Positions 35,725 through 44,599 of a stretch of DNA of 64,000 bases are shown piece after piece. The notes beneath the pieces were generated by a model that worked only from the letters and a program-made list of their open reading frames with translations, was not told the origin of the DNA and did no database searches. Source of the stretch: Poriferisodalis sp965208485. GTDB lineage: Bacteria > Actinomycetota > Acidimicrobiia > Acidimicrobiales > Poriferisodalaceae. The stretch's first letter is position 1. The number at the start of each line of letters is the position of its first letter. The position numbers and the translations under genes are program-made. The stretch lies in assembly GCF_965208485.1 (NCBI RefSeq), contig NZ_OZ242344.1, positions 4,340,001-4,404,000 of the forward strand. Direction: 5' to 3'.

Positions 35725-36849
35725 GTGCAGGCTCGTACCCTGCCTGCCGTGAACGGTCCAGCCAGCCACGCAGGCCTCGACACGCTGCTTGCCGACATCG
35801 ACGTTGCACGAAGCGAGGGACTGGCCGCGATCGCCGCCTCCTCCACCACCGATGAGTTGGCCCAAGCCGAATCGGGTCTGTTCGGCCGCAAGTCGGTGCT
35901 CGGGCAGATCAAGCAGGGATTCGGCTCATTGGCGGTCGAACTGCGTGCGACCGCCGGACGGGCACTCAACGAAGCTCAGCAGGAATTGCGGGTTGCGCAC
36001 GCCGTCGCTGCCGATGAGCTCGCCGCCGCAGCCCGACGGGAGCAGATGCAGCGTGAATGGCTCGACCTGACGGAAACACCGCCGGGACCGGGGCGAGGTC
36101 ACCTTCACTTGGTCACCCAGACCACCGAGCGACTCGAAGACGTGTTCGTCGGCATGGGCTTCACTGTCTCTGAAGGGCCGCAGGCCGAGACCGACTGGTA
36201 CAACTTCGAAGCCCTCAACCTGCCTGCGGCACACCCGGCCCGCTCGATGTGGGACACGCTGTACCTGGACATGGGCGAGCGCACCGAACTCGGCGACGGC
36301 GAAGGCGGTGAGGCAACCAACGTGGTGCTGCGAACCCACACCTCGCCAGTGCAGATCCGGGTCATGGAGTCCCAGCCGCCGCCGATCTACACCATCTGCC
36401 CCGGACGGGTATTCCGGCGGGACACCGCAGATGCCAGCCACATGCCTGTGTTCCACCAGATCGAGGGCTTGGTGGTGGATCGGGGCATCTCATTCACCGA
36501 CCTGGCGGGAACGCTCGAAGAGTTCACGTCTGCCTACTTCGGCAAAGCGATCTCGTCGCGGCTGCGACCGTCCTACTTCCCGTTCACCGAGCCGTCTGCC
36601 GAGTTCGACATCAACTGCGTGATCTGCGAGGGCGCCGGCTGCCAGACCTGCCAGCGCACCGGCTGGATCGAGCTGGGCGGCTGCGGCATGGTGCACCCCA
36701 ACGTGCTGACGAACTGCGGCATCGATTTCGAGGAATGGACCGGGTTCGCGTTCGGCTTCGGCATCGACCGCTTGGCGCTGATGCGTCACGGCATCGACGA
36801 CCTGCGCGACATGTACACCAACGACATCCGGTTCCTGAACCAGTTCTGA
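35725..36849 (+). CDS. pheS: Phenylalanyl-tRNA synthetase alpha subunit
   Basis: A 374-residue class II synthetase subunit. An N-terminal coiled coil (about residues 10-115) precedes the catalytic core: motif 2 region 'YTICPGRVFRRDTADASHMP', 'FHQIEGLVVDRGISFTDLAG', 'LRPSYFPFTEPSAEFDI' and motif 3 'GFAFGFGIDRLALMRHGIDD'. Four Cys in 'CVICEGAGCQTCQRTGW' suggest a zinc-knuckle-like insertion, seen in some PheS. The start is GTG 35725; GTG 35749 is also possible. Confidence 0.95.
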   Translation: MQARTLPAVNGPASHAGLDTLLADIDVARSEGLAAIAASSTTDELAQAESGLFGRKSVLGQIKQGFGSLAVELRATAGRALNEAQQELRVAHAVAADELAAAARREQMQREWLDLTETPPGPGRGHLHLVTQTTERLEDVFVGMGFTVSEGPQAETDWYNFEALNLPAAHPARSMWDTLYLDMGERTELGDGEGGEATNVVLRTHTSPVQIRVMESQPPPIYTICPGRVFRRDTADASHMPVFHQIEGLVVDRGISFTDLAGTLEEFTSAYFGKAISSRLRPSYFPFTEPSAEFDINCVICEGAGCQTCQRTGWIELGGCGMVHPNVLTNCGIDFEEWTGFAFGFGIDRLALMRHGIDDLRDMYTNDIRFLNQF

Positions 36850-36868
36850 TGCAGGGAGTCGAGACGTC

Positions 36869-39304
36869 ATGAAGGTGCTGTTGAGCTGGCTGCGCGAGTT
36901 CGCGTCCATCGAGGGCGATCCTGCGGAGCTGGCCGATCACCTGAGCGACCTCGGCATGGCCGTCGAGGAGATGCGCGTCCTGCCGTCGCTCGACGGTGTG
37001 GTGGTTGCCCGCGTCGCAGGCCTGCGACCGCACCCTGAAGCCGACCGCATCCAGCTCGTCGACGTGGAACTGCCGGGCGCGACCGGGGAGGGCACCGGCG
37101 GCGCCCTGCAGGTGTGCTGCGGAGCGTTCAACATGTCGGTGGGCGACCTGGTGCCGCTTGCGACGGTCGGCACCACGATGCCGGACGGTCTGGAAATCGG
37201 TGAGCGGCGCCTGCGGGGCCAGCTCTCACAGGGGATGTGCTGTTCGCCGGCCGAGCTCGGACTGGGCACAGATCACGACGGCATCATGATCCTTCCCGGC
37301 GATCTGGAACTCGGCGCTCCGCTCATGGACCAGATTGGCTTGGCCGGCGATGTGCTCTACGACCTCGAGGTCAACCCGAACCGCCCCGATGCCATGTCGG
37401 TGGCCGGCACAGCCAGGGACCTCGCGGCCCGCCTCGGCGTCCCCTTCGAGATTCCTGCGCCCGTTGTGGACGAGATCGACGAAGACATCTCGACGGTGGC
37501 GTCGGTCGAAATCGTCGATGCCGATCTCTGCGGCCGATTCGGCGCGCGTGTCATCACCGACGTGTCGATCAGCCAGTCGCCGCTGTGGTTGCAGGCCCGA
37601 CTCACCCTGTGCGGGATGCGCCCCATCAACTCCGTGGTCGACGTCTCCAACTACGTGATGCTCGAGCTGGGAACGCCGAACCACACCTACGACTTGTCGC
37701 TCGTGCCCGGCGGTCACTTGGGGACACGCCGGAGTGCCGGCGGCGAGCGGCTCGTCACGCTCGACGGCACAGAACGCGAGATGCTCGCCGGCGACGGTCT
37801 GATCGTCGACCGGGACGATCGGCCGATCGGCATTTCGGGTGTGATGGGTGGCGCCGACACCGAGATCAGCGAAGACACCACGGCCGTGCTGGCAGAACTC
37901 GCCTGGTGGGATCACCTGTCGATCACCCGCACCTCCCACCGGCTGGGGCTGCGTTCGGAAGCATCGATGCGTTTCGAACGAGGCACGGACCACGAGCTCG
38001 TGCCAGTCGCACTGGACCGGTTCTGCGAACTGCTCGACCGAATCAGTCCGGGCGGGGTGTCGGTGTACCGCGGCCGACTCGACGCCCGCGGCGATCTGCC
38101 GGGACACAGGAGCGTCGCCGTGCGCCCGGACCGGATGGGCCACTTGCTGGGGCGACCCTTCAGCGCCACCGACCTCGGCGACCTGCTCAATCCGATCGGC
38201 ATGACGTGCGCTGTCTCTGGTGGCGCCGCTCCATGCACCGCTGAAGGAGATGCTGACACCCTCGAGGTGACGATCCCGAGCTTCCGCCCCGATGTGGAGA
38301 CCGAGACTGACGTGGCGGAGGAAGTCGCCCGCCACTACGGCTACGGGCGGCTCGGCCGGACCGTGCCCCGCTCACCCGAACCCGGGCGCCTGACACCAGT
38401 CCAGCGCCTGCGCCGCGACCTGCGCCGGGTGCTCGTCGGCGCGGGCCTCTCCGAGGCGATGCCCAATCCCTTCTTGGCGCCCGATGCCGTGCGGCGTGCC
38501 GGCATCGACGATGCCGAACCGGTGCGGCTGCTGAACCCGCTCGCAACCGAGGAGTCCGTGCTGCGCCCGTCGCTGCTTCCCGGTCTGCTCGCGGCCGCCG
38601 CCTACAACATCTCGCACCGCAATGAGGCAGTGTCATTGTTCGAGATCGGCGTCGTGTTCGGTCCGCCGTCGGCGCGCAGCGCGGACGAGGTGCTGCCCAC
38701 CGAGACGGAGCACCTCGGCGCCATCTGGGCCGGGGGCGAGGCCGACAACGCCGTCCGCATTGCCGAACTCATTGCCGGCGATTTCGGGCTCGATCTTTCG
38801 CTCCGCAACGCAGCCGACCTCAGCGGAATGCACCCGGTGCGGGCAGCCGAGGTGATGCTCGGCGACCAGCCGATCGGCGTCGTCGGCGAAGTCGACCCGG
38901 TCGTGTGCGAACGTCACGGGCTGACCGAGCGCTGCGCTTGGCTGCATCTCGACGCGGAGACGCTGCTGACTGCAGCGGCCGCAGCCGCGGGCCGGCCGTA
39001 TCAGGTGGTGTCCGCCTACCCGTCGAGCGACATCGACTTGACGTTCGTCATACCGAAGCACATTCAGTCGTCGGATGTGCGCACCATCCTGCAGACCGAC
39101 GGCGGCGAGCTCGTTCGCACCGTTGTTCTCGTCGACGCTTATCGAGGAACGAGCATTCCAAGGGACGCGCGTGCGATCACCTATCGGCTGCGGCTCCAGG
39201 CAAATGATCGAACACTGACTGATGAAGAGATCGCACAGATCAGGGATCGATGCAACGCCGCTGTTGCATTGATGGACAGCGCTGTCGCGCTGCGCAGTGC
39301 CTAG
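36869..39304 (+). CDS. pheT: Phenylalanyl-tRNA synthetase beta subunit
   Basis: An 811-residue PheT with an N-terminal tRNA-binding domain ('VVARVAGLRPHPEADRIQLV', 'GERRLRGQLSQGMCCSPAEL'), B3/B4 editing domain ('NRPDAMSVAGTARDLAAR'), B5 ('RPDVETETDVAEEVARHYGY') and the C-terminal ferredoxin-fold anticodon-binding domain ('YPSSDIDLTFVIPKHIQSSD'). It forms the alpha2-beta2 enzyme with PheS, encoded 19 bases upstream. It is followed by a large hairpin. Confidence 0.96.
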   Translation: MKVLLSWLREFASIEGDPAELADHLSDLGMAVEEMRVLPSLDGVVVARVAGLRPHPEADRIQLVDVELPGATGEGTGGALQVCCGAFNMSVGDLVPLATVGTTMPDGLEIGERRLRGQLSQGMCCSPAELGLGTDHDGIMILPGDLELGAPLMDQIGLAGDVLYDLEVNPNRPDAMSVAGTARDLAARLGVPFEIPAPVVDEIDEDISTVASVEIVDADLCGRFGARVITDVSISQSPLWLQARLTLCGMRPINSVVDVSNYVMLELGTPNHTYDLSLVPGGHLGTRRSAGGERLVTLDGTEREMLAGDGLIVDRDDRPIGISGVMGGADTEISEDTTAVLAELAWWDHLSITRTSHRLGLRSEASMRFERGTDHELVPVALDRFCELLDRISPGGVSVYRGRLDARGDLPGHRSVAVRPDRMGHLLGRPFSATDLGDLLNPIGMTCAVSGGAAPCTAEGDADTLEVTIPSFRPDVETETDVAEEVARHYGYGRLGRTVPRSPEPGRLTPVQRLRRDLRRVLVGAGLSEAMPNPFLAPDAVRRAGIDDAEPVRLLNPLATEESVLRPSLLPGLLAAAAYNISHRNEAVSLFEIGVVFGPPSARSADEVLPTETEHLGAIWAGGEADNAVRIAELIAGDFGLDLSLRNAADLSGMHPVRAAEVMLGDQPIGVVGEVDPVVCERHGLTERCAWLHLDAETLLTAAAAAAGRPYQVVSAYPSSDIDLTFVIPKHIQSSDVRTILQTDGGELVRTVVLVDAYRGTSIPRDARAITYRLRLQANDRTLTDEEIAQIRDRCNAAVALMDSAVALRSA

Positions 39305-39390
39305 GAGGGTGGTCGGAAAAGGGGATCTTGCCGACACAGCAAGTCCCTGACCTGTTGGCACCGAAAGCGCGGCTTTCCGACCATCCTCCC
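39303..39390. terminator. Long-stem hairpin between convergent pheT and dehydrogenase gene
   Basis: Inverted repeat with arms GGAGGGTGGTCGGAAA (39304-39319) and TTTCCGACCATCCTCC (39374-39389), 15 of 16 pairing. The 54-base middle can form secondary hairpins. It begins at the pheT stop codon and lies between convergent genes, so a bidirectional terminator is the simplest reading. Its layout resembles the elements at 21164 and 57159. Confidence 0.55.
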
Positions 39391-39425
39391 GGAACGCTGT
39401 CGAAAATGAGGCGCGGTCCCCACTC

Positions 39426-40391
39426 TCAATAGCCGAGGTCGAGGTGGACAGGACCGATCAGCGGTTTGCCGGCAATCCTGCGTGACACATTGACGGCCAC
39501 TCGATCAGCCAGCAGCGCAAGACCCATCTCGGGTGTGTTGCCGATGTGCGGCGTGATGAGGCAATTCGGCAGGCTCCAAAGCGGATGGTCCTCCGGAAGT
39601 GGCTCCGGGTCGGTCACGTCCAGCGCGGCGCCGCCGATCGTGCCTGCCCGCAAGGCGGCGACCAGGTCGTCGGTGACGATGTGGCCGCCGCGGGCCACGT
39701 TCACGACCCAAGCGTGCGATGGCAGGGCTGCCAGCTCGGCCGCGCCGATGATGCCCGTTGTTGCCGGGGTGAGTGCCAGCGCCAGCACTAGCACATCGGT
39801 GCCCGGCAGGATGTCGGCGAGCGCTTCGGACCCCACCACACGCGCCGCTCCTGCTGTGCTGGTTGACGCCGCTCCAGGCGGCGCTGACAACCGGGGGCGG
39901 TTCCGGACCACGGTCACGTCACAGCCGAACGGGCTGAGCAGTCGCAGCAGTGATTCGGTGATGCCGCCGCCGCCCAGCACGGTCACCCTCGCACGAAGCA
40001 GGTTGTGGCCCTGCGGGGCTGTCCATCGATCCGCTCTCGCGTACGTCGCCATTCCCCGGAGGCCAGCCAGTGCGAGCATCAGCGCGTGCTCCGCGACCGG
40101 CTCGGCATAGACGCCCTTGCCGCAATACCACTCGATGGCCCCACGGGCAGTCACGACGTCGACGACGGACTCGATGCCGGCATAGGGGAGTTGCACCCAC
40201 TCGATGCCAGGGTTGGCATCCACCACCTCGCCGATCAGGTTCGCATGGGCGGGTTCGGCCCACACCAGTGCCGATGCCTCCGCGGGCGTGCTCACGGCGC
40301 CACCGCCGCGCTCGACAGCCTGGACCAGCATCGGACGGCGCCAGCAATCAGGTTCCACCGCAACTCGCACGCTCATGTCCGATGCTGTCAT
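39426..40391 (-). CDS. D-isomer-specific 2-hydroxyacid dehydrogenase
   Basis: A 321-residue NAD(P)-dependent dehydrogenase. The catalytic Arg lies in 'HAWVVNVARGGHIVTDDLVA', the Glu in 'GAALDVTDPEPLPEDHPLW' and the His in 'NCLITPHIGNTPEM'. The Rossmann motif is 'VTVLGGGGITESLLRLLSPF'. The N-terminus has 'IEWVQLPYAGIESVVD' for substrate binding. The probable substrate is a 2-oxo acid of the glyoxylate/hydroxypyruvate or phosphoglycerate group; specificity cannot be read from the sequence. Confidence 0.88.
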   Translation of the reverse strand: MTASDMSVRVAVEPDCWRRPMLVQAVERGGGAVSTPAEASALVWAEPAHANLIGEVVDANPGIEWVQLPYAGIESVVDVVTARGAIEWYCGKGVYAEPVAEHALMLALAGLRGMATYARADRWTAPQGHNLLRARVTVLGGGGITESLLRLLSPFGCDVTVVRNRPRLSAPPGAASTSTAGAARVVGSEALADILPGTDVLVLALALTPATTGIIGAAELAALPSHAWVVNVARGGHIVTDDLVAALRAGTIGGAALDVTDPEPLPEDHPLWSLPNCLITPHIGNTPEMGLALLADRVAVNVSRRIAGKPLIGPVHLDLGY

Positions 40392-40505
40392 TGCCCCTCC
40401 ATCGCCCCTCCCGTCAGACCGGTTCGTTCGGCCTAGGCCGTTCGCCTCGACTCGCCGTGCGAGATCATGCCCCGAGACAGCGGAGCGTTGCCATCCGTTG
40501 GCACG

Positions 40506-43493
40506 TCAGCCTTTTTTGCCTACTCGCTCTTTGAGGTGCGTACGGCGCCCGCGGATCAGCCGCCACGTGACCCGTTCGTGACGGGGCGAGATGCCCATCG
40601 CTTGGCGGATGACCTTGCGGTTCACGTCGTCGGGTGCGGGTGAGAAGCCGATTTCGGTGGCCATCCGCACCCCGTTGCGGGCGAAGAACGACGAAGCGAT
40701 GCGCTCGAACTGCGCCAGCACGTCCATGTCCGGCGCCAATTCGCTCGTCGCTGAGCACAGGTAGGCGAAGTTCTTGACGAACAGCATCAGTTCCTTGGGA
40801 ATGCGCGCCCCGTTTGCCAGCAGGCCCGATATCAGGGCCCGGAACTCGGCCGTGAACTCGTCCTCAGTGAGCTCGAGCGGGTCGAAGCCGGGACGGTCGA
40901 GACGCAGATCGGCGATGACTTGCTCGGGGCTGCTGCGGGGTCCGAACGCTCCCAGATCGATCATGCCGGAGACCTGCGACTGCAGGTCTCCGGTGAGCAG
41001 GCCGACCACATAGCGCAGGAACGCGACCCGCTTGGCGCCTTCGAGGCGACCGGTGATGCCGAAGTCGACCAAGCCGATGACGGGCGGCTGGCCGGGCGGT
41101 GTCCCTTCGGTATCGATGAACACGTTGCCGGCGTGGAAATCGCCGTGGAAGACCCCCGACATGCAGGCGCCGACGAGCAGGGCGTCGTTCATCTGACGGA
41201 AGATGGCGGCGGCATCGCCCTCTGACAGATCGTCGGGGCCGAGTGCGCTGAGCGGACGTCCCGCCACTGGGCTCATTACGATCACTCGCTCGGTGACGCC
41301 GTCGAGATGCGGATCGGGCACTTGCCAACGGCCCGAAGCGGTCGCTCGCAGTGCTTGGTCGACCTCGAGAAGGTTCGCCACCTCGACGCGGAAGTCGAGT
41401 TCCTCGCTGATGGTCTCGGCGAACAACTCCACGAGCGCCGGCGGGTTGGCCAGCGCTGTGATCGGGATTCGGCCTACCAGCTTCGGGGCAATCCAAGCCA
41501 GCACCGCGAGGTCGCGCTCGACGCGGCTGCGGATGCGCGGTCGTTGCACCTTGACCATGACATGTGTGCCGTCGGCCAGCCGGGCTTCGTGTACTTGGGC
41601 GATGGAGGCCGCCGCGGTCGCTTCGGTGCCGAAGTGGGAAAAACGCCCGTCCAGCGGTCCCAGATCGGCTTCGACGATTTCGCGGATCGCTGACCATGGT
41701 TCGGGGGGCGCCTGGTCGCGGCACCTCCGGCACTCGTCCACGAGCGCGTCAGGGAAGACGCCTTCACCGGCAGCGATGAGCTGCGCCAGTTTGATGTAGG
41801 CCGGTCCGAGCTTGGCGGCCGCCAGCCGCAGCCGCCGGTAGATCCGCTGTCGGCGCTGCTCATGGTCGAGACGCCGGTCCAGCAGCTTGCCGGCGTAGAC
41901 AGCCCATCCGATGCGGGCCGCAGTTACCGCGAGGCGACCCAATGGCGGAACGCGTGGGCGTGCGATCAATTCGGGAACGCTGTCGCGAATCACTCGCCGC
42001 AGCGGCGCTGTCTCGCTGAGAAAGCGGTCACGCTCCTCTGACATGCCGACATTGACATGGTCTGGGGCAGGCGGCAGTGTGCCCGCTTCTGTTCGAACCG
42101 GCAGCGTCGGGGCGTTCAGGCGCAGGTGCATCTGCGAGGGACCCCAGATGCCCATCGAGAGCGGCTTCCACTGCACCGGCTCGCTCAGTTCGAAGGTCTC
42201 GACGCGCTCGACAAAGATGCGCAGCGCCTCTTGCAGTTCCGCGCGGGCGAGGAACGCTCCCAGACAGTGGTGCGCGCCGCTGCCGAATCCGAGGTGCGGA
42301 TGCTCGCGGGGCACTTCGGGATGGAATTCGTACTGGTCGAACTCGCCGTCGCCGGGCGGTGGCCCGTCGGCGCCTGAGGCAGCGCTGCGCGCCGGGCAGC
42401 TGCCGGACAGGCTGGCGGCGTGCAGGCCGATCATTACCACCGTGCCGGCGGGGAACAACAGCCCGTCCATTACGACGTCATCGGTCGCGATGCGCATGGT
42501 GGTCCGAACCGCGCCGATGTAGCGCAACGATTCCTCGACGTAGGCGGGAATCTGTTCGGGGTCGGCTCGCAGCGCCGCATATCGGTCCGGCCGGTCCGCC
42601 AGCACCGCGAGCGTGGCGCCGAGTTGGTTGCGCGTGGTGTCGGTGCCAGCGATGAGCAACCCCTGGACCATGCCGATCAGCTCGTCCTCGCCGAGCCGAT
42701 CACCGCCGTCGGAGACCTCGATCAACTCAGTCAGCAGATCACTGGCAGGCACACGGCGACGCTCCGAGATCAAGTCGTCGACATATGCGCTCAGTTCAGC
42801 TTGTGCTCGGGCGATGTCGCCCAAACGTGCCATGACAGCCTCTGCGTCGCCGTCGAAGACAGCGAAGATGGCTTCGGCCCAGCGGGCGAACTGGGCCCAA
42901 TCGTTGTCGACTACGCCGAGCAGACGGCAGATGATCGGGACCGGGTAGGGGTCGCAGAACCCCGAGACAATCTCGCCGCCGCCGACAGCCACCAGCGGGT
43001 CGAGCAGCTGCCGGGCATGCTCGGACATGAACGGCCGCAGGCGGTCGGCGGCAGCCGGTGTGAATGCCTTCCCGAACAGCCGCCGCAGTCGTCGGTGGTC
43101 GTCGCCCTCTGCTGAGAGCACGTTCGGACGGGCGCGCAGTACATCCTGAGTCGCATCTTGAGCAGACGAAGCGGGAGCGTCCTGCAGAGCGCGTGTCATG
43201 AACGAGGTGAAGTCCAACGAGGTGGCATCCCGCGAGTCGAGCATCGCGACGCCAGACAGCATCGAGATCCAAGCAGGGTTGCGCAGGATGGAACGTGCTT
43301 GGTCGTAGCCATGGACGAAGAGTCCGAATGGGGTTCGTACCACCCAGTTGCCTGTGCGGCCGAGCTCCCGGCCCATGGTGACGAGGTCGGCGAACTCGCC
43401 AATCGCAAAATCCGCGAACGGCGCCGCTCCGGTGTCGTCGACGGACCGGACGGTCGTGCCGGACGCATGCAGCGCAGCAGGGGTGCCGTTCAC
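40506..43493 (-). CDS. Cytochrome P450 fused to ABC1/ADCK (UbiB-type) kinase
   Basis: One uninterrupted frame of about 995 residues from GTG 43493. Residues about 25-450 are a cytochrome P450: I-helix 'GLLIAGTDTTRNQLG' (about 279), ExxR in 'EESLRYIG', and the heme loop 'LGFGSGAHHCLGAFLAR' with the Cys ligand near 408. Residues about 484-995 are an ABC1/ADCK atypical kinase: 'KLGPAYIKLAQ', the Ala-rich loop 'ATAAASIAQVHEARL', 'VMVKVQRP', 'FHGDFHAGNVFIDTEG' (about 786) and the DFG in 'GLVDFGITGRLEGA'. An internal ATG at 42044 has no ribosome-binding site. A soluble P450 covalently joined to a kinase linked elsewhere to quinone/isoprenoid lipid metabolism suggests a lipid oxidation role, which is inference. 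It is divergent from the DUF192 gene. Confidence 0.9.
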   Translation of the reverse strand: MNGTPAALHASGTTVRSVDDTGAAPFADFAIGEFADLVTMGRELGRTGNWVVRTPFGLFVHGYDQARSILRNPAWISMLSGVAMLDSRDATSLDFTSFMTRALQDAPASSAQDATQDVLRARPNVLSAEGDDHRRLRRLFGKAFTPAAADRLRPFMSEHARQLLDPLVAVGGGEIVSGFCDPYPVPIICRLLGVVDNDWAQFARWAEAIFAVFDGDAEAVMARLGDIARAQAELSAYVDDLISERRRVPASDLLTELIEVSDGGDRLGEDELIGMVQGLLIAGTDTTRNQLGATLAVLADRPDRYAALRADPEQIPAYVEESLRYIGAVRTTMRIATDDVVMDGLLFPAGTVVMIGLHAASLSGSCPARSAASGADGPPPGDGEFDQYEFHPEVPREHPHLGFGSGAHHCLGAFLARAELQEALRIFVERVETFELSEPVQWKPLSMGIWGPSQMHLRLNAPTLPVRTEAGTLPPAPDHVNVGMSEERDRFLSETAPLRRVIRDSVPELIARPRVPPLGRLAVTAARIGWAVYAGKLLDRRLDHEQRRQRIYRRLRLAAAKLGPAYIKLAQLIAAGEGVFPDALVDECRRCRDQAPPEPWSAIREIVEADLGPLDGRFSHFGTEATAAASIAQVHEARLADGTHVMVKVQRPRIRSRVERDLAVLAWIAPKLVGRIPITALANPPALVELFAETISEELDFRVEVANLLEVDQALRATASGRWQVPDPHLDGVTERVIVMSPVAGRPLSALGPDDLSEGDAAAIFRQMNDALLVGACMSGVFHGDFHAGNVFIDTEGTPPGQPPVIGLVDFGITGRLEGAKRVAFLRYVVGLLTGDLQSQVSGMIDLGAFGPRSSPEQVIADLRLDRPGFDPLELTEDEFTAEFRALISGLLANGARIPKELMLFVKNFAYLCSATSELAPDMDVLAQFERIASSFFARNGVRMATEIGFSPAPDDVNRKVIRQAMGISPRHERVTWRLIRGRRTHLKERVGKKG

Positions 43494-43575
43494 GGCCCCT
43501 ATCTCATCACGGTTGCCGGGTGTTCGGCACGCGCGCCGCGTTGGCAGCGCTGCGCAGAAGCGACAGACTTGGGAC

Positions 43576-44475
43576 GTGCAGCACTTTCGCCGGCTGACGG
43601 CGATGATCGTCGTCGGGATGGTTCTGGGCAACTGCTCCGTGACCGAATCCAGCCGCGGCGATGGCCTCGTCCCGCCCAGCGGACCTGTCTCCGCAGCGGC
43701 TACGACGACAGCCACCGTGGTGACGCTCGCCGCCGATGACGGCTTCACGAGCGCCCTAGCAGGTCCGGGCACGGCTGAGATGTCGCCCAGCAGTCTCGCA
43801 ACTGTGCCGCCTAGTTCTGTGCCGGTCAGTTCGGCGTCGACTAGTTCTGTGCCGCCTAGTTCTGTGCCGGTCAGTTCGGCGTCGACTAGTTCTGTGCCGC
43901 CTAGTTCTGTGCCGGTCAGTTCGGCGTCGACTAGTTCTGTGCCGGTCAGTTCGGCGTCGACTAGTTCTGTGCCGGTCAGCTCGGCGTCGCCTAGTTCTGT
44001 GCCGACCAGCTCAGACGACGGCGGGCTCCACGACGCCCGCTCAGTGCTGGACGCAGCGGTGCCGCTCGAGGGCTTTCGCGAGGGCGTGTTGCGCGTGAGC
44101 GGACCGGCGAGCACTCGGGTGTGGCCGGTCATCATCGCCGATACCCCGGCTGCCCGGCAGCGTGGCCTCATGGGTGTTGCCGATTTCGCGGCACTCGGCG
44201 GCTACGCCGCGATGGTGTTCGTCTTCGAGGAGGACACCGGCGGAGCATTCTGGATGCGTGACACGCCGCTGCCGTTGCGCATCACCTTCGTGGCAGCCGA
44301 CGGCTCGGTGGTGTCAGGAACCGACATGGTGCCGTGCTTGGCGCCGACACCGTCCGACGAGTGCGAGCGATACCTGGCCGCAGGGCCGTACCGGCTCGCA
44401 ATCGAGCACCCGGTCGGGTCCGAATTCGACCTCGGCCTCGGTGACGCCGACCACGTCGAAGTGACCATCGAGTAG
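43576..44475 (+). CDS. DUF192 protein with signal peptide and Ser/Val/Pro repeat linker
   Basis: About 299 residues from GTG 43576. A short hydrophobic start ('LTAMIVVGMVLGNCS') suggests export; the Cys could be lipidated but the lipobox is not canonical. A Ser/Thr/Val/Pro-rich repeat region (about residues 75-145) links to a C-terminal DUF192 domain: 'VIIADTPAARQRGLMGVADF', 'AMVFVFEEDTGGAFWMRDTP', 'LPLRITFVAADGSVVSG' and 'YLAAGPYRLAIEHP'. DUF192 is a small beta-barrel of unknown biochemical role found in many secreted bacterial proteins. Confidence 0.85.
   Translation: MQHFRRLTAMIVVGMVLGNCSVTESSRGDGLVPPSGPVSAAATTTATVVTLAADDGFTSALAGPGTAEMSPSSLATVPPSSVPVSSASTSSVPPSSVPVSSASTSSVPPSSVPVSSASTSSVPVSSASTSSVPVSSASPSSVPTSSDDGGLHDARSVLDAAVPLEGFREGVLRVSGPASTRVWPVIIADTPAARQRGLMGVADFAALGGYAAMVFVFEEDTGGAFWMRDTPLPLRITFVAADGSVVSGTDMVPCLAPTPSDECERYLAAGPYRLAIEHPVGSEFDLGLGDADHVEVTIE
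43799..44010 (+). repeat. Tandem repeats encoding SSVPVSSAST / SSVPPSSVPVSSAST
   Basis: Units of 30 and 45 bp built from TAGTTCTGTGCCG, CCTAGTTCTGTGCCG and GTCAGTTCGGCGTCGAC. They are nearly identical in DNA and keep the reading frame. They form the flexible linker of the DUF192 protein and create a long open frame on the opposite strand that is not a gene. Confidence 0.85.
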
Positions 44476-44599
44476 CGCCACAGCGGGTGATGTGAACATT
44501 CGGGAAGCAAACCGATTCGTTCAGTCGCCAACTACGCTTTGGGGCGGTGCCGCGCCGTGCTGCCCGGCATGCTGTCACAAGAGGAGCTGAGCCGGAACC

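Noticed and set aside
42044..42060. Separate kinase gene starting at ATG 42044
   Set aside because: There is no stop codon between the P450 and kinase parts and no ribosome-binding site before this ATG, so a fusion is the simpler reading.
43494..44171. Upstream extension of the P450-kinase frame to about 1221 codons
   Set aside because: The extra residues are antisense of the DUF192 repeat linker; the P450 fold begins after GTG 43493.
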